Positions 37,101 to 48,972 of a DNA stretch of 64,000 bases are shown here, one piece after another (the first letter of the stretch is position 1; every line of letters starts with the position of its first letter). Source of the DNA: Allacma fusca (taxonomy: Eukaryota; Arthropoda; Collembola; Symphypleona; Sminthuridae); assembly GCA_947179485.1 (NCBI GenBank), contig OX359245.1:31483067-31547066 (forward strand), written 5' to 3'. The notes below the pieces were generated by a model that was given only the letters and a program-made list of their open reading frames with translations, ran no database searches and had not been told where the DNA came from. The translations under genes and the position numbers were made by a program.

Positions 37101-38560
37101 TACTCGCTAGTAGTATGGACATATAATTAGCTAAAACTGGAAAATCGCTTTACTGCATAACGGACGCCTTTGAGATGTGTGTATGACTGATAAATAATAA
37201 ACTCCAGATGTTGCTTGCTTTACTGTAGAAGTTAATGATATTGCATATAATTAAGTAATTGACTTGCCCGAATACAAGAATTACTATTATAAAGATTAAA
37301 TAGAGCATTTATAGAGATGACACCAGTTCTGGCTTAAAGCATTCTGTTATAGGCTTCAGCCATCATCGAATCTTAATCAGATCAATACATACACATACAC
37401 GAATACTTCCGTGAGATACGTACGTGAAATAGTTACATGTATCATATGCATTCATGTTGAAAGACTTTTGTGAATTTATTCAATATAAGGAACAATGTAT
37501 AAATTATGTAATTAATGTGACAAATAACAATTTATAATTTTACAGTACTACAAAGCTACAAAATTGAAGGTGTCAAGTCTCTGTTGAGATTTATTGTAGT
37601 TGTGTATTAGTTTATTGAAATATTGCACACTCATTTAAAACTTTAATGGTTAAATACACCGAAAAAACCATAAAAAATATTATTAATGATGCTGACCATA
37701 CAGCAATTATTGTAGCCAAGTAAATTTGAAAAATAAAGCTGAAAAACTGTACTGTGAACAAACAGTTCCTTTGTTATTTTCAAATGATTCCAATTTACAT
37801 ATGCACACTTAATGTAATTTTCCCAGTATACAGTAATTTAAGCTGAATTCCATTTCTTCGACTGTCAATATTTATTTAGGTACACGCTTCTTCCCGAAAT
37901 TTTGTCCCTCTCCAAATTTAAGTAAAAAGCATAAATTGGTTCTTTGTTTAGTTTCTTCTCCCTTAAAATATCGGCACTTTGGTTTAGTAAAATATGTGCA
38001 ATTATTGAACACTCACTCCAGGGGTCGGATGTTTGTGCGAAGATGAGGAGATTCTTTACAGGGAAAAAGTATTTCTGGCAGGGTAACACTCATAGGCAGA
38101 GATTTGTTTAGAGAACAGGGAATATTTCGACAGGGAATATTACGTCTTGTAAGGAAATTATTTTGTCAATAGAGATTTTTTAAATCGTGGAGGACCTCCC
38201 TGCAGGGACGACATAAGATTCAGCAGGGAAACTCTGAAATTATCTTCTTGGATTTAGAAAAATACGAACCCTGACTAACTCCCTGAAAGATCCCGGAATG
38301 TATTAAACTATACGTTCTCAACATTGACCGCAGTTTCATTATCTTCTCTTCTAAGTTGAAAGAGTGGATAGTGACCGTGACCGTGATGGTAAGAATCAAA
38401 TATTCGCGCGCTCTAGCTCGCCGAATATGCACTTCGTAGCTAGCTATTGCATGTACTATTTTCTGTCATCGCAACTTGCATTTGCCTTTCTTAGCCAACA
38501 ATAGTTAGCTGTGCATAGTGTGTTATAATTTATTAAACGCATTTCTATTTCAAATTACTT
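35000..38560. other. Intergenic, no gene seen
   Basis: The left part (to 37100) belongs to duplication copy B and is upstream of receptor B. The rest is AT-rich. Near 38050-38240 a loose CAGGGAA motif recurs several times. Open frames at 35308-35700, 36426-36617, 37865-38089 and 38220-38432 carry no recognisable domain. Confidence 0.4.
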
Positions 38561-38622
38561 TACAAACGAAACAGTGGTCGCATTTCTGTTGAACATACAT
38601 TTTTCGTATAAACATTTTTACA

Positions 38623-38957
38623 ATGAAAATTACCCTGAAGATTTTCATTTTTCTTTCACGTGCTATTATTTCCTTGTCAAGTGAGCCAATGAAAAATGCG
38701 AAATTACAACCAATCACTGACAAACTTCAAAACTATTAATTTCATATTTCAAATTAAAGTATCCATTGACTACAGTAAAATTCAGCTGCCCTTACCGTTT
38801 TCCCGTTGAAAAATGTCAAACAAATGATTCTTCTTTGAACACTTGCCAATCCTTATCCTTTAAGATGAAAAATTTATGGTGCAAGTCTGCATTGATTACA
38901 ACAGCGGATTTATCGGTGAATCTAAAATCAAATATTCGAGAGTTGATTCATTTCTAG
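38623..38957 (+). CDS. Candidate small secreted cysteine-containing peptide (79 aa)
   Basis: Exon 1, 38623-38680, is an ATG followed by a hydrophobic leader (MKITLKIFIFLSRAIISLS) ending at a GTGAGC donor. Exon 2, 38776-38957, follows a CTACAG acceptor and joins at phase 1. The product is 79 aa with a probable signal peptide and four cysteines spaced C-x8-C-x9-C-x12-C (SCPYRFPVEKC, NTCQ, LWCK), which could form two disulfides. I do not recognise the family. It could be an extracellular signalling or defence peptide; this is inference from size, leader and cysteines only. The intron is 95 bp. The model rests on one splice choice; using the earlier AAAG acceptor gives a stop. Transcript evidence would settle it. 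Confidence 0.42.
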
Positions 38958-40185
38958 TAGGCGTATTTTATTACTAGCTTTTATTATAATTACCAGACAT
39001 TCTGTTACTGCTGTGTCTCAAATAACCTGGCTCGATCATTCCGGATAAAGAAAATTAATACGAACTGGATTCAAAACGAAAACAAAAGCAAGGTAAAAAC
39101 TTATCACATAAATGGGATAAAACAAGTAAAGCTTCAATATTTGTTTTATGAGACGTACATATGTAAGCATATGAAGATTTCAACAAAACAATTTAATAAT
39201 ACTGATAGGAACTAAACCTTTTCATAGTTTATAATCTTCTCTCAATAATGAGCACTGTATATACATTTGTATACATTCGTATCGTTAGACGGTTTTTTAT
39301 TGTACTACTATACTGCTAAGCTTTTCCAACACACAATTACTGTAAGTGAAGAAGAGTGCCTTTGCGACGTTTAAAATGAACAAACTGTTCCCACATTGAG
39401 GATCATTAAATTTTATATTCACCTACAATCTATAATGGCAATCAGATAATAATTATTAGATAGATAATTATGACTGCTTGGAAAATTTCCGTACGATTTC
39501 ATAATAAATTACTGACTTTAATAATAATTTATTTAAGAACAAATCTAACGATATTATTAAAAATCATTGTCGGGTTTTCTTTGGATTACGTGGAAATTAA
39601 AATGACAAGCTTTGCGAGGCTTCGAAAGCTACAAGCCCTTCATCGACCAGCCTTAAACAGCTGTGTGACGTAGCTTCTCCAGTTGATTTTAAAATATTTT
39701 TGGGATGTTGATCATGAAAATGACCACATTATATTCTATGTGTGTATGTATGTAACACATGTATGTAAATCATTATACCTGAGGATATCCAATAACCTCA
39801 AATGGAGCAGTTAAGCTGCAAAACAATATTATTTACGCAAACAAATTACATTCTTTTATTTAATCTTGTATTACTGAAGCAAATTTGGTTATTACATTAA
39901 TGGATCGATAACTTGAGAAAACATTGACTGACAGGTACCCTACCTGTTTAAAAGTTTACGCAATTTACCACACGAGTAACAAATTTCCGTAAGCAAACTG
40001 TAATATTTAACTTCCATAAATTCTAGGAACAATTTCTGCTAAAGGGTCAAACTTAATGTGTAATTGATTTTTGTAGCAATGCACCAAAAGGGGTAATTTT
40101 TTAGAGCTTTTTAGTTCGTAGGAAATTTAAGGTGGGACACAATTTGGAAAAGTTTGTATTTCTAAACGTTAGACAATGAATAACG
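38958..40185. other. Intergenic, upstream of chemoreceptor
   Basis: AT-rich. The right part (about 39840-40185) resembles 45250-45523 upstream of the tandem paralogue, for example the ATCGATAA-TT block and TGACTGACA/AACTGACAAAT, so the duplicated unit includes 5' flank. No gene recognised; the open frame at 39470-39673 is not convincing. Confidence 0.4.
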
Positions 40186-41504
40186 ATGTTGACTGAAAAA
40201 GAAACAGCTTTAAATTTCTGGGTGATAGAATTCCTGTCAAGACTTGGAACACTCCCGTTTGAATCAAATACAAAATTCAGACATATTAACATTGACACAA
40301 ATACCTCGAAATATAAAACAATTGCAAACATTTCATATCAAATAATATCATTTTTGAAATTCATTCGTATATTGCACAAATTTTTCACAAGATTACCATG
40401 GGAAGTTCGAAGTCTTGCTTTTCCTGCTACTTTGATAGCAAGTTCCGTCGTGTGCATTTCTTTTCGTTATTCTGCCTGCTCAATTTATACCAATGATGCA
40501 TTTTTGGCTTTATACAACCTTCTCCTGGAATTTTATTCAGGTATACATATGTTATTAAGTTTTGCATAAACTATGTGTAGTTAATAATGAAACTAGAAAT
40601 ATAACTTACGAATGCATTTTGAACACCAGGTTTGCCATATCAAGAACGGTCCCTCCATTCATATACTCGTCAAGAAATCTTTGCAATATTAATTCCCTTT
40701 GTACTGATTTGGGGTCCTTTGTGCCTTATTGTGACATCCCTGTTGAATCCAAATGATATCATACTTTCGTACCAAGATGTTCCAGAGGGGTGGAAACATC
40801 CGATTGTTTTTGTAATTTGTACAAGTGTTGATGCATTTCTCGCAATTTTCGCATTATCGGCTGTGACTTTTATAATGACTATTGTAGCTCTCTTCTTTGA
40901 CTATTTTCCTCATCAGTTGAATCAAGAAAGACCAGATTTGAAATTCGCAAGTCCACATTTTGTCGTATTCTACAAACTGAATTCAATTTTTATTAAAATG
41001 TTCACCCCTGAGAATTTTTATATCCGAGTAAAAAGGGCTCGAATTTTAAATCAAATTTCCAAATGTTATACCGACATTCGAGCAAACCAGATGATGCTGC
41101 AGTTGTTTAACGAATCCTCAGCAAATATTATGTTTCAGGCAAAAATAATTTTGGTGGGATTTTCTGTTATGTACTTTTACACGGGTATTCGGATTTTGAA
41201 ATCGTACCCACTGTTTGCTGTTGTGTGTTTAAATATGGCTATTGTTTCTACCAGCATCTATAGTATTTTTTGCGAACGAGCGTATGATGTACCCTCCGCA
41301 TTCAGTGACCAAAACGAAAAGCTCCAGCTGTCCATTGAAGAACACATGCAGGGAAGACAAAAACTAGTCATGCAAAACCAAGTGAAATCAATTCCTTGGA
41401 TCGGAAAAAAAGCTGGGGACTTTTATCAAGTGGGAAGCACGTCTGCTCCGGATTTCGTCGATTATTTTCTTACCCTAGTTGGTCACCTATTTATTACCTT
41501 TTAA
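40186..41504 (+). CDS. Chemoreceptor-like multi-pass protein, subfamily 2, member C
   Basis: Exons 40186-40540 and 40630-41504 (phase 1 intron after LLEFYSG) encode 409 aa. The start ATG begins MLTEKETALNFWVIEFLSRL, aligned with the other members. Hydrophobic segments include SLAFPATLIASSVVCISF, LIPFVLIWGPLCLIVTSLL, FLAIFALSAVTFIMTIVALF, IILVGFSVMYFYTG and VVCLNMAIVSTSIYSIF. The end is TSAPDFVDYFLTLVGHLFITF in pattern. Paralogous to the gene at 45524-46848 along the whole length (PNDIILSYQDVPEGWKHPIV is identical). Probably a chemosensory receptor; ligand unknown. The TYhhhhhQF signature of typical gustatory receptors is missing. Confidence 0.8.
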
Positions 41505-42073
41505 CAGACGCGTGGATTATTTTGGTATATATTTTTTAACTGCAAAATTGCAGTTGAAATAACATTTTATCTCGCATAAAATCTTTTATACCGTTTTGTA
41601 TTTTACTTCTAATGTTCTGCCCTACACTTAACGAAAATAAACTTAAACAATAACTAGTAAACACACTGTTTTTAAAATGCATTTCTTAAAGTCTAAAACA
41701 CAATTCTACTTTATAATTTTTATCAGTAACTAACACATCAGACCTGCGTTCGGGTCAAATATTTTGAGGATCCGAACTTGAACTTGACCTGCACTTGAAC
41801 TTTCAAGTAGATATTTGTCAGTACCCGAACTTGGCGTTTCGGTTCCCAGGAACTACATGCCATACCAAGTCATATCTTGCAAGTAATCTTTCCTAAACTC
41901 GAACTTGATCTGATACTTGAATGTCGGGTCCATAAATCTTGAGAACCGAACTTGGAATTGACTTGAACCCGAACTTGGATTTCAAGTAATTACTTGAATC
42001 TTGCAAGTTTGTAGTATGAAGTCGCAAAACCATTCCAACGGGTGGAACTAAGATTTTCAATTTCCGTCGTCTT

Positions 42074-42538
42074 TAGTGATGCCAATGGTCTGGTCTGATC
42101 CAGATTTTATGAAACTGGTCTGGTCCAAAGCGCAGACCAGACCATTGGTCTGGTCCAGTTTTTCGGACCAGACCAGTGGTCTGATCCAGTCATTCGGACC
42201 AGACCAGACCAAAGACCATGGTCCGGACCATGGTCCAGAAAACCATTCAGAGCAATTGAATAATCATATTTTATCCAGTCAAATTTTTTTTATCCTCAGA
42301 AATAACATTTTTAATTTGTTCCACAGGATTTCGTTAACTCAAATTTTTTATTTTGCGTACTTTTGGGACCATGGTCCTGTGGTCTGGTCTGGTCTGGTCC
42401 TGAAGCTGGACCAATTGTATCTGGTCTGGTCCAAGTGTTAGACCAGACCGGACCAGACCATACAAGTCTAGGACCAGACCGGACCAGACCAATAACGGAC
42501 CATTATTAATGGTCCGGACCAGACCATTGGCATCCCTA
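42074..42538. mobile_element. Nested hAT MITE 1 (GGTCTGGTCC-rich), 465 bp
   Basis: Ends are TAGTGATGCCAATGGTCTGG and its inverted partner CCATTGGCATCCCTA. The flanking 8-mers GTCGTCTT (42066-42073) and GTCGCCTT (42539-42546) match at seven of eight. The interior ends are built of GGTCTGGTCC/GGACCAGACC repeats, which are nearly palindromic. Confidence 0.88.
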
Positions 42539-42749
42539 GTCGCCTTTATTAAATTCAGAATCGGGTTCACTCATGGTTTTTTCCTAGTGTTCCAGTCTCA
42601 CCTGACAATTAACTTCAACAGATTTTAAAAAATGATGAAAAATTTGAAGAATGGTTTTAAGCACGACGATTTACAGAATACACAACAATCAGCTCCAAAT
42701 GAAAGTGAGCTCCAGCTTCTGTGCATATCTCCGGAGGCATGGTTTCTAG

Positions 42750-43165
42750 TAGGGATGTCAATGGTCTGGTCCGGACCATTTATAATTGGTCTGGTCCGGT
42801 CTGGTCCCAGATTTGTATGGTCTGATCCGGTCTGATACAACACTTGGACCACATCAGATACAATTGGTCCAGCTTCAGGACCAGACCAGACCTGATCACA
42901 GGATCATGGTCTCAAACGTACGCAAAATAAAAATCTATGAGCTAACAAAATCCCATGGAACAAATTAAAACTGTCATTTCTGGGATAAAAGAATAATTTG
43001 ATGGGATAAAATGTAATTATTTAATTGCTCTCAATGGTGTTCTGGACCATGGTCCGGAGCATTTGAGATGAGAGCGAATCCCTAAAATACATACATACAT
43101 GGTCCGGAGCATGGTCTTTGGTCTGGTCCGAACGACTGGATCAGACCAGACCATTGGCATCACTA
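42750..43165. mobile_element. Nested hAT MITE 2, same family, 416 bp
   Basis: Ends are TAGGGATGTCAATGGTCTGG and CCATTGGCATCACTA with a perfect target duplication GTTTCTAG (42742-42749 and 43166-43173). Same family as the copy 200 bp to the left; the arms share the GGTCTGGTCC repeats but the middles differ in detail. Confidence 0.9.
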
Positions 43166-43517
43166 GTTTCTAGAATGTGTGTTACAGAAGTGCGAACAAC
43201 CAATGGCGAAGAACGCACAAAGGAATCAAACGTTGGAACTAAGATACTTGAATCGGTACTTGAAAGTCCAAGTTCGGGTTCAAGTAAAATCCATGCCCAG
43301 ATCCGAACTTGAACTTGATCCTTAGTGCAAGTCGATTCTGTGGGCTTGCACTTGGACCAGAACCGACTTGAAGTTCCAAGTTCGGATCCAGCAAATACTT
43401 GAACTTGACCCGATTCAACCAAGTAGAAACGCTCATGATCCCGAACTTGACCCGAACTTGACCTGACTTGATACTTGTCAAGTACTACTTGAACTTGAGC
43501 GCAGCTCTGTAACACAT

Positions 43518-44519
43518 ACTCTCATTTAAAGGGATTTTTGGGTTTACCTGCTTTGGATTACATGACAAAAATCAATTTTGTGGATTGTGATTACATTTCA
43601 AATGCCTGTGACATTGATTTACAGTACAGATAACTTTCGCAAAAGTTTTGACGTGGGGATTTACAGATTATATTCCAAGAATTTTCCAACGTGGGGAATC
43701 ACAGGTTACGTTTCAAATATTTTAACAACGGGATTGTGCATGTGGAATTACATCTTTATAATTATAATGTGCGGGAACGTGATTGTGTGTATGTGTGTCA
43801 CACTCCTTTTTGTAACCCCGATTGGAGGACCTTTTAGCTTTGGGATAAGAGGAACTTTGTGTTAGATACGGGGTCTTGCCAGTTCTATTGTTCCACAATA
43901 GTGATACATCTCATTCGGTTAACAGCAGTAATTGCATTATTTTTGATACCCTTTTCATTGCAAAACGATCATTTAAATCATGCATTTTCGTCTTCCTTAC
44001 GATGCCCCTTCTCCCTGAACGAGTAACCTGTTGCACTTGTACAATTTAGATCATTTACAGAGCATCTTGAGATTCGCTTCCTTTTTGGGTTAATAGTTTT
44101 CGCCACAGTTTTTAATCGTGTCCTATTTAATCTTGTGTCGCTTCAGCAATGAGAAAATTTATTGTAATGCTCCATTCAATCTGCCAGTTTATGATAAAAT
44201 GCACTTTGTATTTTATTTGTAATTTATATTTTTGTGTTGATGCAGAACCTCGATTGGATCGAAGAATTTTCCCAAGATGTGTGTTTGAATACGAGCATCC
44301 AACATTGAATTGAAGAAGTGTAGCCATATTTGATTTCTAGATTTTTAATTCAAGTGTTGTTCATAAATGGAGAAATCAAGTAAAGCATCAATTCTAGGTT
44401 TATGATAGCAATATCTTTCAAAAATTCATAGCAAAACAATTGGAATTTTACATTACAGTGTACCTATACTTCTCTCAAAACGCTCACTGTGATTACATTA
44501 TCATACACGCGTATTCTCA
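43518..44519. other. Spacer, no gene recognised
   Basis: Near 43555-43800 a loose repeat of GTGGGGATTTACAG / GTGGGGAATCACAG / TTACATTTCAAAT occurs, perhaps a decayed minisatellite. It underlies the open frame at 43578-43865, which I do not accept as a gene. Confidence 0.4.
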
Positions 44520-44527
44520 ATCCTGTG

Positions 44528-44926
44528 CAGGGTTGGCAAGTGGCAAGAAATGGCCTGGCCGTTATTGGTTAAAATCCGGTTCTTACCAGCTTGGTCCAAT
44601 TGCTTGGGTTGGTATAAAATGGTCGTAATTAGTATTATCCAAATAAATCCACTGTCTAATAGAAACCGGTTTTAACCAAAACGTACCACCGGCTTGGCTA
44701 ATATTACGCATGCATGAACACAGAAATGCCAAGTGGTCAGAAATGACCTGGTTATTATTGGTTAAAATCCGGTTCTAACCGGCCCGGACCTGTTGTATAG
44801 GTTGGTGTAAAATGGCCATAATTAATACTATCCAAATAAGTCCATTGTCCAATAAAAACCGGTTGTTACCATTTCTTGCCACTGGCTTGACCTTTATTGT
44901 TAAAAGCCGGTTTTTTGCCAACCCTG
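44528..44926. mobile_element. hAT MITE (CAGGGTTGGCAA family), 399 bp
   Basis: Terminal CAGGGTTGGCAA and inverted TTGCCAACCCTG with a perfect 8-bp duplication ATCCTGTG (44520-44527 and 44927-44934). The interior consists of two similar units in tandem, each with GGTTAAAATCCGGTTCT, TATCCAAATAA and AAACCGGTT blocks. It is a clean copy of the element split at 22.6-27.7 kb. Confidence 0.93.
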
Positions 44927-45523
44927 ATCCTGTGTAATTTCATTCCAATGCTTTTTAACATAGTCTATGTGCTTCTGTAGAAGAGCGACTTTGAGACATT
45001 TAATATTCTATCTTAAAGGAAAGGTTTAATAGAATTTATATTAACCTATAACCTATGATGGCTTATAACCAACTCAATACAATACTGCTCCGAAAGCACA
45101 CTACCGTTAATAGAGTAAAAGAATTATTGCTCTAAAAAACTGTTTGGTAAACCAACTTACAGTTTATAATCCATTTCCAAAAGAAAAGAAAATTGGTTGA
45201 GTGAGGTACCTCCCTCATAGTTTATTTGAAAATATTGTTGACGCTGAAAAGTTATACTTTTTTGGAAACAAATTCCCTTCTCTTGTTTAACCGTGTACTA
45301 ACGAAGGAAATTGCTTTATTAAAGCTGCTTTTGAATAGATCGATAAATTATTAAAAGGAATAACTGACAAATATTGTGAAGTACACAATTTACAAGACCA
45401 ACAGTATTTTAGTATTATATAAAAACGTCAAAAAGAAATGTTGTTGAGAAAATACTTGTGTAGAATTTAACCTCGAACCATGTAGTTTCTCTTAGGCTTC
45501 TAAACCTTTGACATTAAATAACA

Positions 45524-46848
45524 ATGTTGACACAACAAGAAACAGTGTTGAATTTCTGGGTGATAGAATTCTTATCAAAACTAGGCGTACTTCCGTTTGA
45601 ATCAAATACAAAACTGAGGCATGTTAGCGTCGAAACAACTACCACGAAATTTAAGGCAATCGCAAAATGTTTGTATCAATCCCTTGCAGCTTTGAAATTC
45701 ATTTGTGTACTGCACAAGTTCTTTACAAGGATACCATGGGATGTTCGAAGTCTTGCCTTTCCTTCTACTTTGATAATATGTTCAATGGTGTGTTATTCCT
45801 TTCGTTACGCTGCCTGTTCAATGCACACCAGTGCATTTTTGGCCTTGTACAACCTTCTCCTGGAATTTTATTCAGGTACCTATGAATAAGTAAATATTTA
45901 AGACAAATAATTCTGAGAAAAATGCACCACTGGAAGTGGTCTTGTATAATTGCAAACATATTTTGTACATCAGGCTTACCGTATCAAGAACGGCCTTTTC
46001 ATTCATATTCCCGACAGGAGAAGTTTTTAATGTTATATCCTTTTGTACTGATTTGGGGACCATTTTGCCTCATTGTGACGTCGATTGCGAATCCAAATGA
46101 CATCATACTTTCGTATCAAGATGTTCCAGAGGGGTGGAAACACCCAATTGTTTTTATAATGTGTGCAGCTCTTGACGTATTCCTTTCTATTTTTGCCCTA
46201 TCGCCTGCAATTTTTATCATGACCGTTATAACCCTCTTCTTTGACTACATGTCTTATCAGTTACACCAAGATGGGTCAGGCTTGAAGTGTGCAAATTCCC
46301 ATTTTGTCGATTTCTACAAATTTAATTTAATTCTTGTTGACATTTTTACCTCAGAAAGTTTCCACAATAGAGTAAAGAAGACCCGGATTTTAAATCAAAT
46401 TTCCCAATGTTATAACGACATTCGGGCAAACCAGCTGATGATGCAGCTGTTTAACGAATCCTCGTCAAGTATTATATTTCTATCGAAGATAGTTTTACTG
46501 GGATTTTCTATTTTGTATTTTTACACGGGTATTCGTATTTTGAAATCCTTGCCACTTTTTGCTGTCGTGTCCTTAAATATGTCAATGGTTTCTACCAGTA
46601 TCTATATTATTTTGTATGAACGATCGTTTGACATACCCGCAACATTCAGTGATCAAAAGGTGAAGCTCCACCTGTCCATTGAGAGACATATGCAGGGAAG
46701 AGGGAAATTAATGATGCAAAAAAGATTGAAATCGCTCCCTTGCATTGGGATCAAAGTTGGGGACTTTTATCAGATGGGAAGAACGTCTGCTCCCGATTTC
46801 ATCGATTATTTTCTTACCCTTGTTGGTCAACTATTTATTACCTTTTAA
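45524..46848 (+). CDS. Chemoreceptor-like multi-pass protein, subfamily 2, member D
   Basis: Exons 45524-45875 and 45974-46848, joined at the same phase 1 position as member C, encode 408 aa. It starts MLTQQETVLNFWVIEFLSKL. Conserved blocks with C include HKFFTR-PWDVRSLAFP, GLPYQERPFHSYSRQE, PNDIILSYQDVPEGWKHPIV, LFNESSS and YFYTGIRILKS. The C-terminus is TSAPDFIDYFLTLVGQLFITF in pattern. Topology shows about seven hydrophobic segments. It is a direct tandem duplicate of member C, now separated by the nested hAT insertions at 41.7-44.9 kb. Inferred function: chemosensory receptor. Confidence 0.8.
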
Positions 46849-48972
46849 CAGACTAGTGGAATGTTTTTGTATACTTTGTTCGAAATATTATTATTTGAAA
46901 TAAATAATTGTTTCGCCACCATTAAATACTTTTGAGGACATGTATTTCGTTTTTTAGCATTTGATTATATCGTATCATCGGAAATTATATTGTACTTTTG
47001 CATTTATAAAGAACGAGAGGAAGTTTTGCATTTATGTATCTCGTGCCACTAGTCCAACCTGTAATTTAAATACTGCTACTCCATGATTTGGGTAGGATAT
47101 GAAAAACACCATATAAATCCCGAGGTACTAAGGACAGAAGTAACAATCAAGTACAATCCAACCGTCGTGTAATCCTTGAATCGAATTTTGATTTTGGTTT
47201 AGGGGTTTTCAAACATTTTCTTAAGTATTTACCATAGATCCAATTGCAATACATATTTTGAACCGTCTTGGAAACCATGTCTCAGATTTTGTCTGTTATG
47301 GAACTGTTTTTTATATTAATATTTGTACGCCTAGACAGAATCATTTGAGTGTGTGAGTAAATAAAAAACTTAAATTAATGTCAAATGCGATACGAAATTT
47401 CGATAAAACTGATTTTGAGGTCTCAAAGTACTTTCCATATATCATTGGGTTTCCAAGGCATATCTCCTTTAATATTAGCTCATTGAAAAGGTATTTAATT
47501 GCTCAACACCTTAAATTCATGGTAGCCGGAATTCCAAAAATAAGTCACATTTTTCATTATTCATTTTTTTATTTATTTCATTAATTTTTTAACCTAAATT
47601 TAAACGTTTATTTGTCAAGAACATAAAATGGTCCTAGTCTTGACCCTCCCCCTTTGGAACAAATAGTCTTTTAAAAATTCATGGCCATTGGTGTTGACAA
47701 TGTCGAAAAATTTTTGAACAATAGTGCAATTCGAAAAACTAAATTTAATCATAGTCGAAATTAGCAGGGATATTCAAATTAAAAAAATCAACCCAAATTT
47801 ATCCGTTTTTCGCTGAAAAGAAATCATCTGAGACTTGAACCTCCAATACCTGTGGTTAATTAAAATTTCATCTTCAAACAATTGAATTTCAAAATAACAA
47901 AAATTGAAATTTTCATATCAAAATTATTTTACATGGACGCTTCGACAGACTTTTTCTCAATTCACAATAATCAAAAATGTCGCAATGCATTTTCACATTA
48001 TTATTCCAGTCTTTCCATGACTTCTCACCTCAGAATTTACCAACGATTAATCCTTAAGCAGGTGTCGGATTTTTGTAAATTTCCTTTGAATATGTATTTT
48101 GGATTTTACCTGCAAAATCCTAAACCCTTGGTGTGATGTCGTCAAGAAATTCAAGTATCACTTTTGTTAAAACAATTTCCTGGCAACAATTCGAACACCT
48201 GCTAAAACAGGTCAATGAATTTCAAAATTCTTGTTGACAAAATAAATTTCTATGAAAGACGCCACTAATTTTGAAACTCCCACCAAAAATGTTCAACGAA
48301 TTTGAAAATCCCTGTTCACAAGAAAATATTTACTAGTCAATTACAAGCTAATTTCATGCCTCAGTGCGCTGCAGGTAACTCCCATCTCATTCCATTTTGC
48401 CTAATGTAAGTACTTTCCATATCTGATTATGTTTCATGTCTATTTACAAATCATTCAAATTGATCATTGCGGCCATTTTTGTCCAGTCTTGTATCCCGTG
48501 AAAGTATAAAGCTCACAAAATTGTTTTTTAAAACTACTGTAATAAAAGTATCTATTATAGAATTATTACATAATATGCTAAAAGGCTTGTAGTTTCAATC
48601 ATCATTCCGTAACTCTTACTCTTTTACCTTAAATGCTTTGCTATACTTAGCATGGAGCAGCCATACCGAAACGTACATATTAACTTTATGGTAGCGATCC
48701 TATAAGGTCCTGAACAACTCCCGAGTGCTAGAAACGATACAGCTCATTTAGTATGTGACAAATGTTATTTAGCCGAATATTCCTTCAAATTGCTTTTTAC
48801 CCCAAGTATACACATGCCCCTGTAAAAATCTGTCGGTGTCAGGTCACGTGCAATGAAAAATATTTCATTTATTACACAGAAGTAATGGGTGTGCATTAAT
48901 TAAAAAATATTTCTGCAATTGGCTTATTTACCCATAAGACCTAATTTATTTTGCAAACAGTGTTAGAACAAT
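46849..48972. other. Intergenic, no gene seen
   Basis: AT-rich spacer between members D and E. A motif like TTCAACGAATTTGAAAATCCCTG recurs loosely near 48220-48320, maybe a decayed repeat. The open frames at 47378-47584 and 47882-48136 show no domain. Confidence 0.4.

Larger units (their letters stand above)
41739..43509. mobile_element. Outer hAT element carrying two nested MITEs
   Basis: A perfect 8-bp target duplication TAACACAT lies at 41731-41738 and 43510-43517. The termini are inverted (CAGACCTGCGTTC on the left; GAGCGCAGCTCTG on the right). Both arms are rich in ACTTGAACTTGA and CCGAACTTG motifs, in direct and inverted orientation. Removing the two nested elements leaves about 0.88 kb. 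The middle (42547-42741) has no recognisable transposase; a short open frame there is uninformative. Confidence 0.88.

Noticed and set aside
42074-43165. GGTCTGGTCC arrays considered as CRISPR or a regulatory operator array
   Set aside because: Eukaryotic context, no regular repeat-spacer pattern, and the arrays lie at the ends of elements with 8-bp target duplications.
43578-43865. 95-codon open frame with hydrophobic residues
   Set aside because: It lies on a decayed repeat (GTGGGGATTTACAG-like units) and a GT-rich run. No family resemblance and no splicing partners seen.
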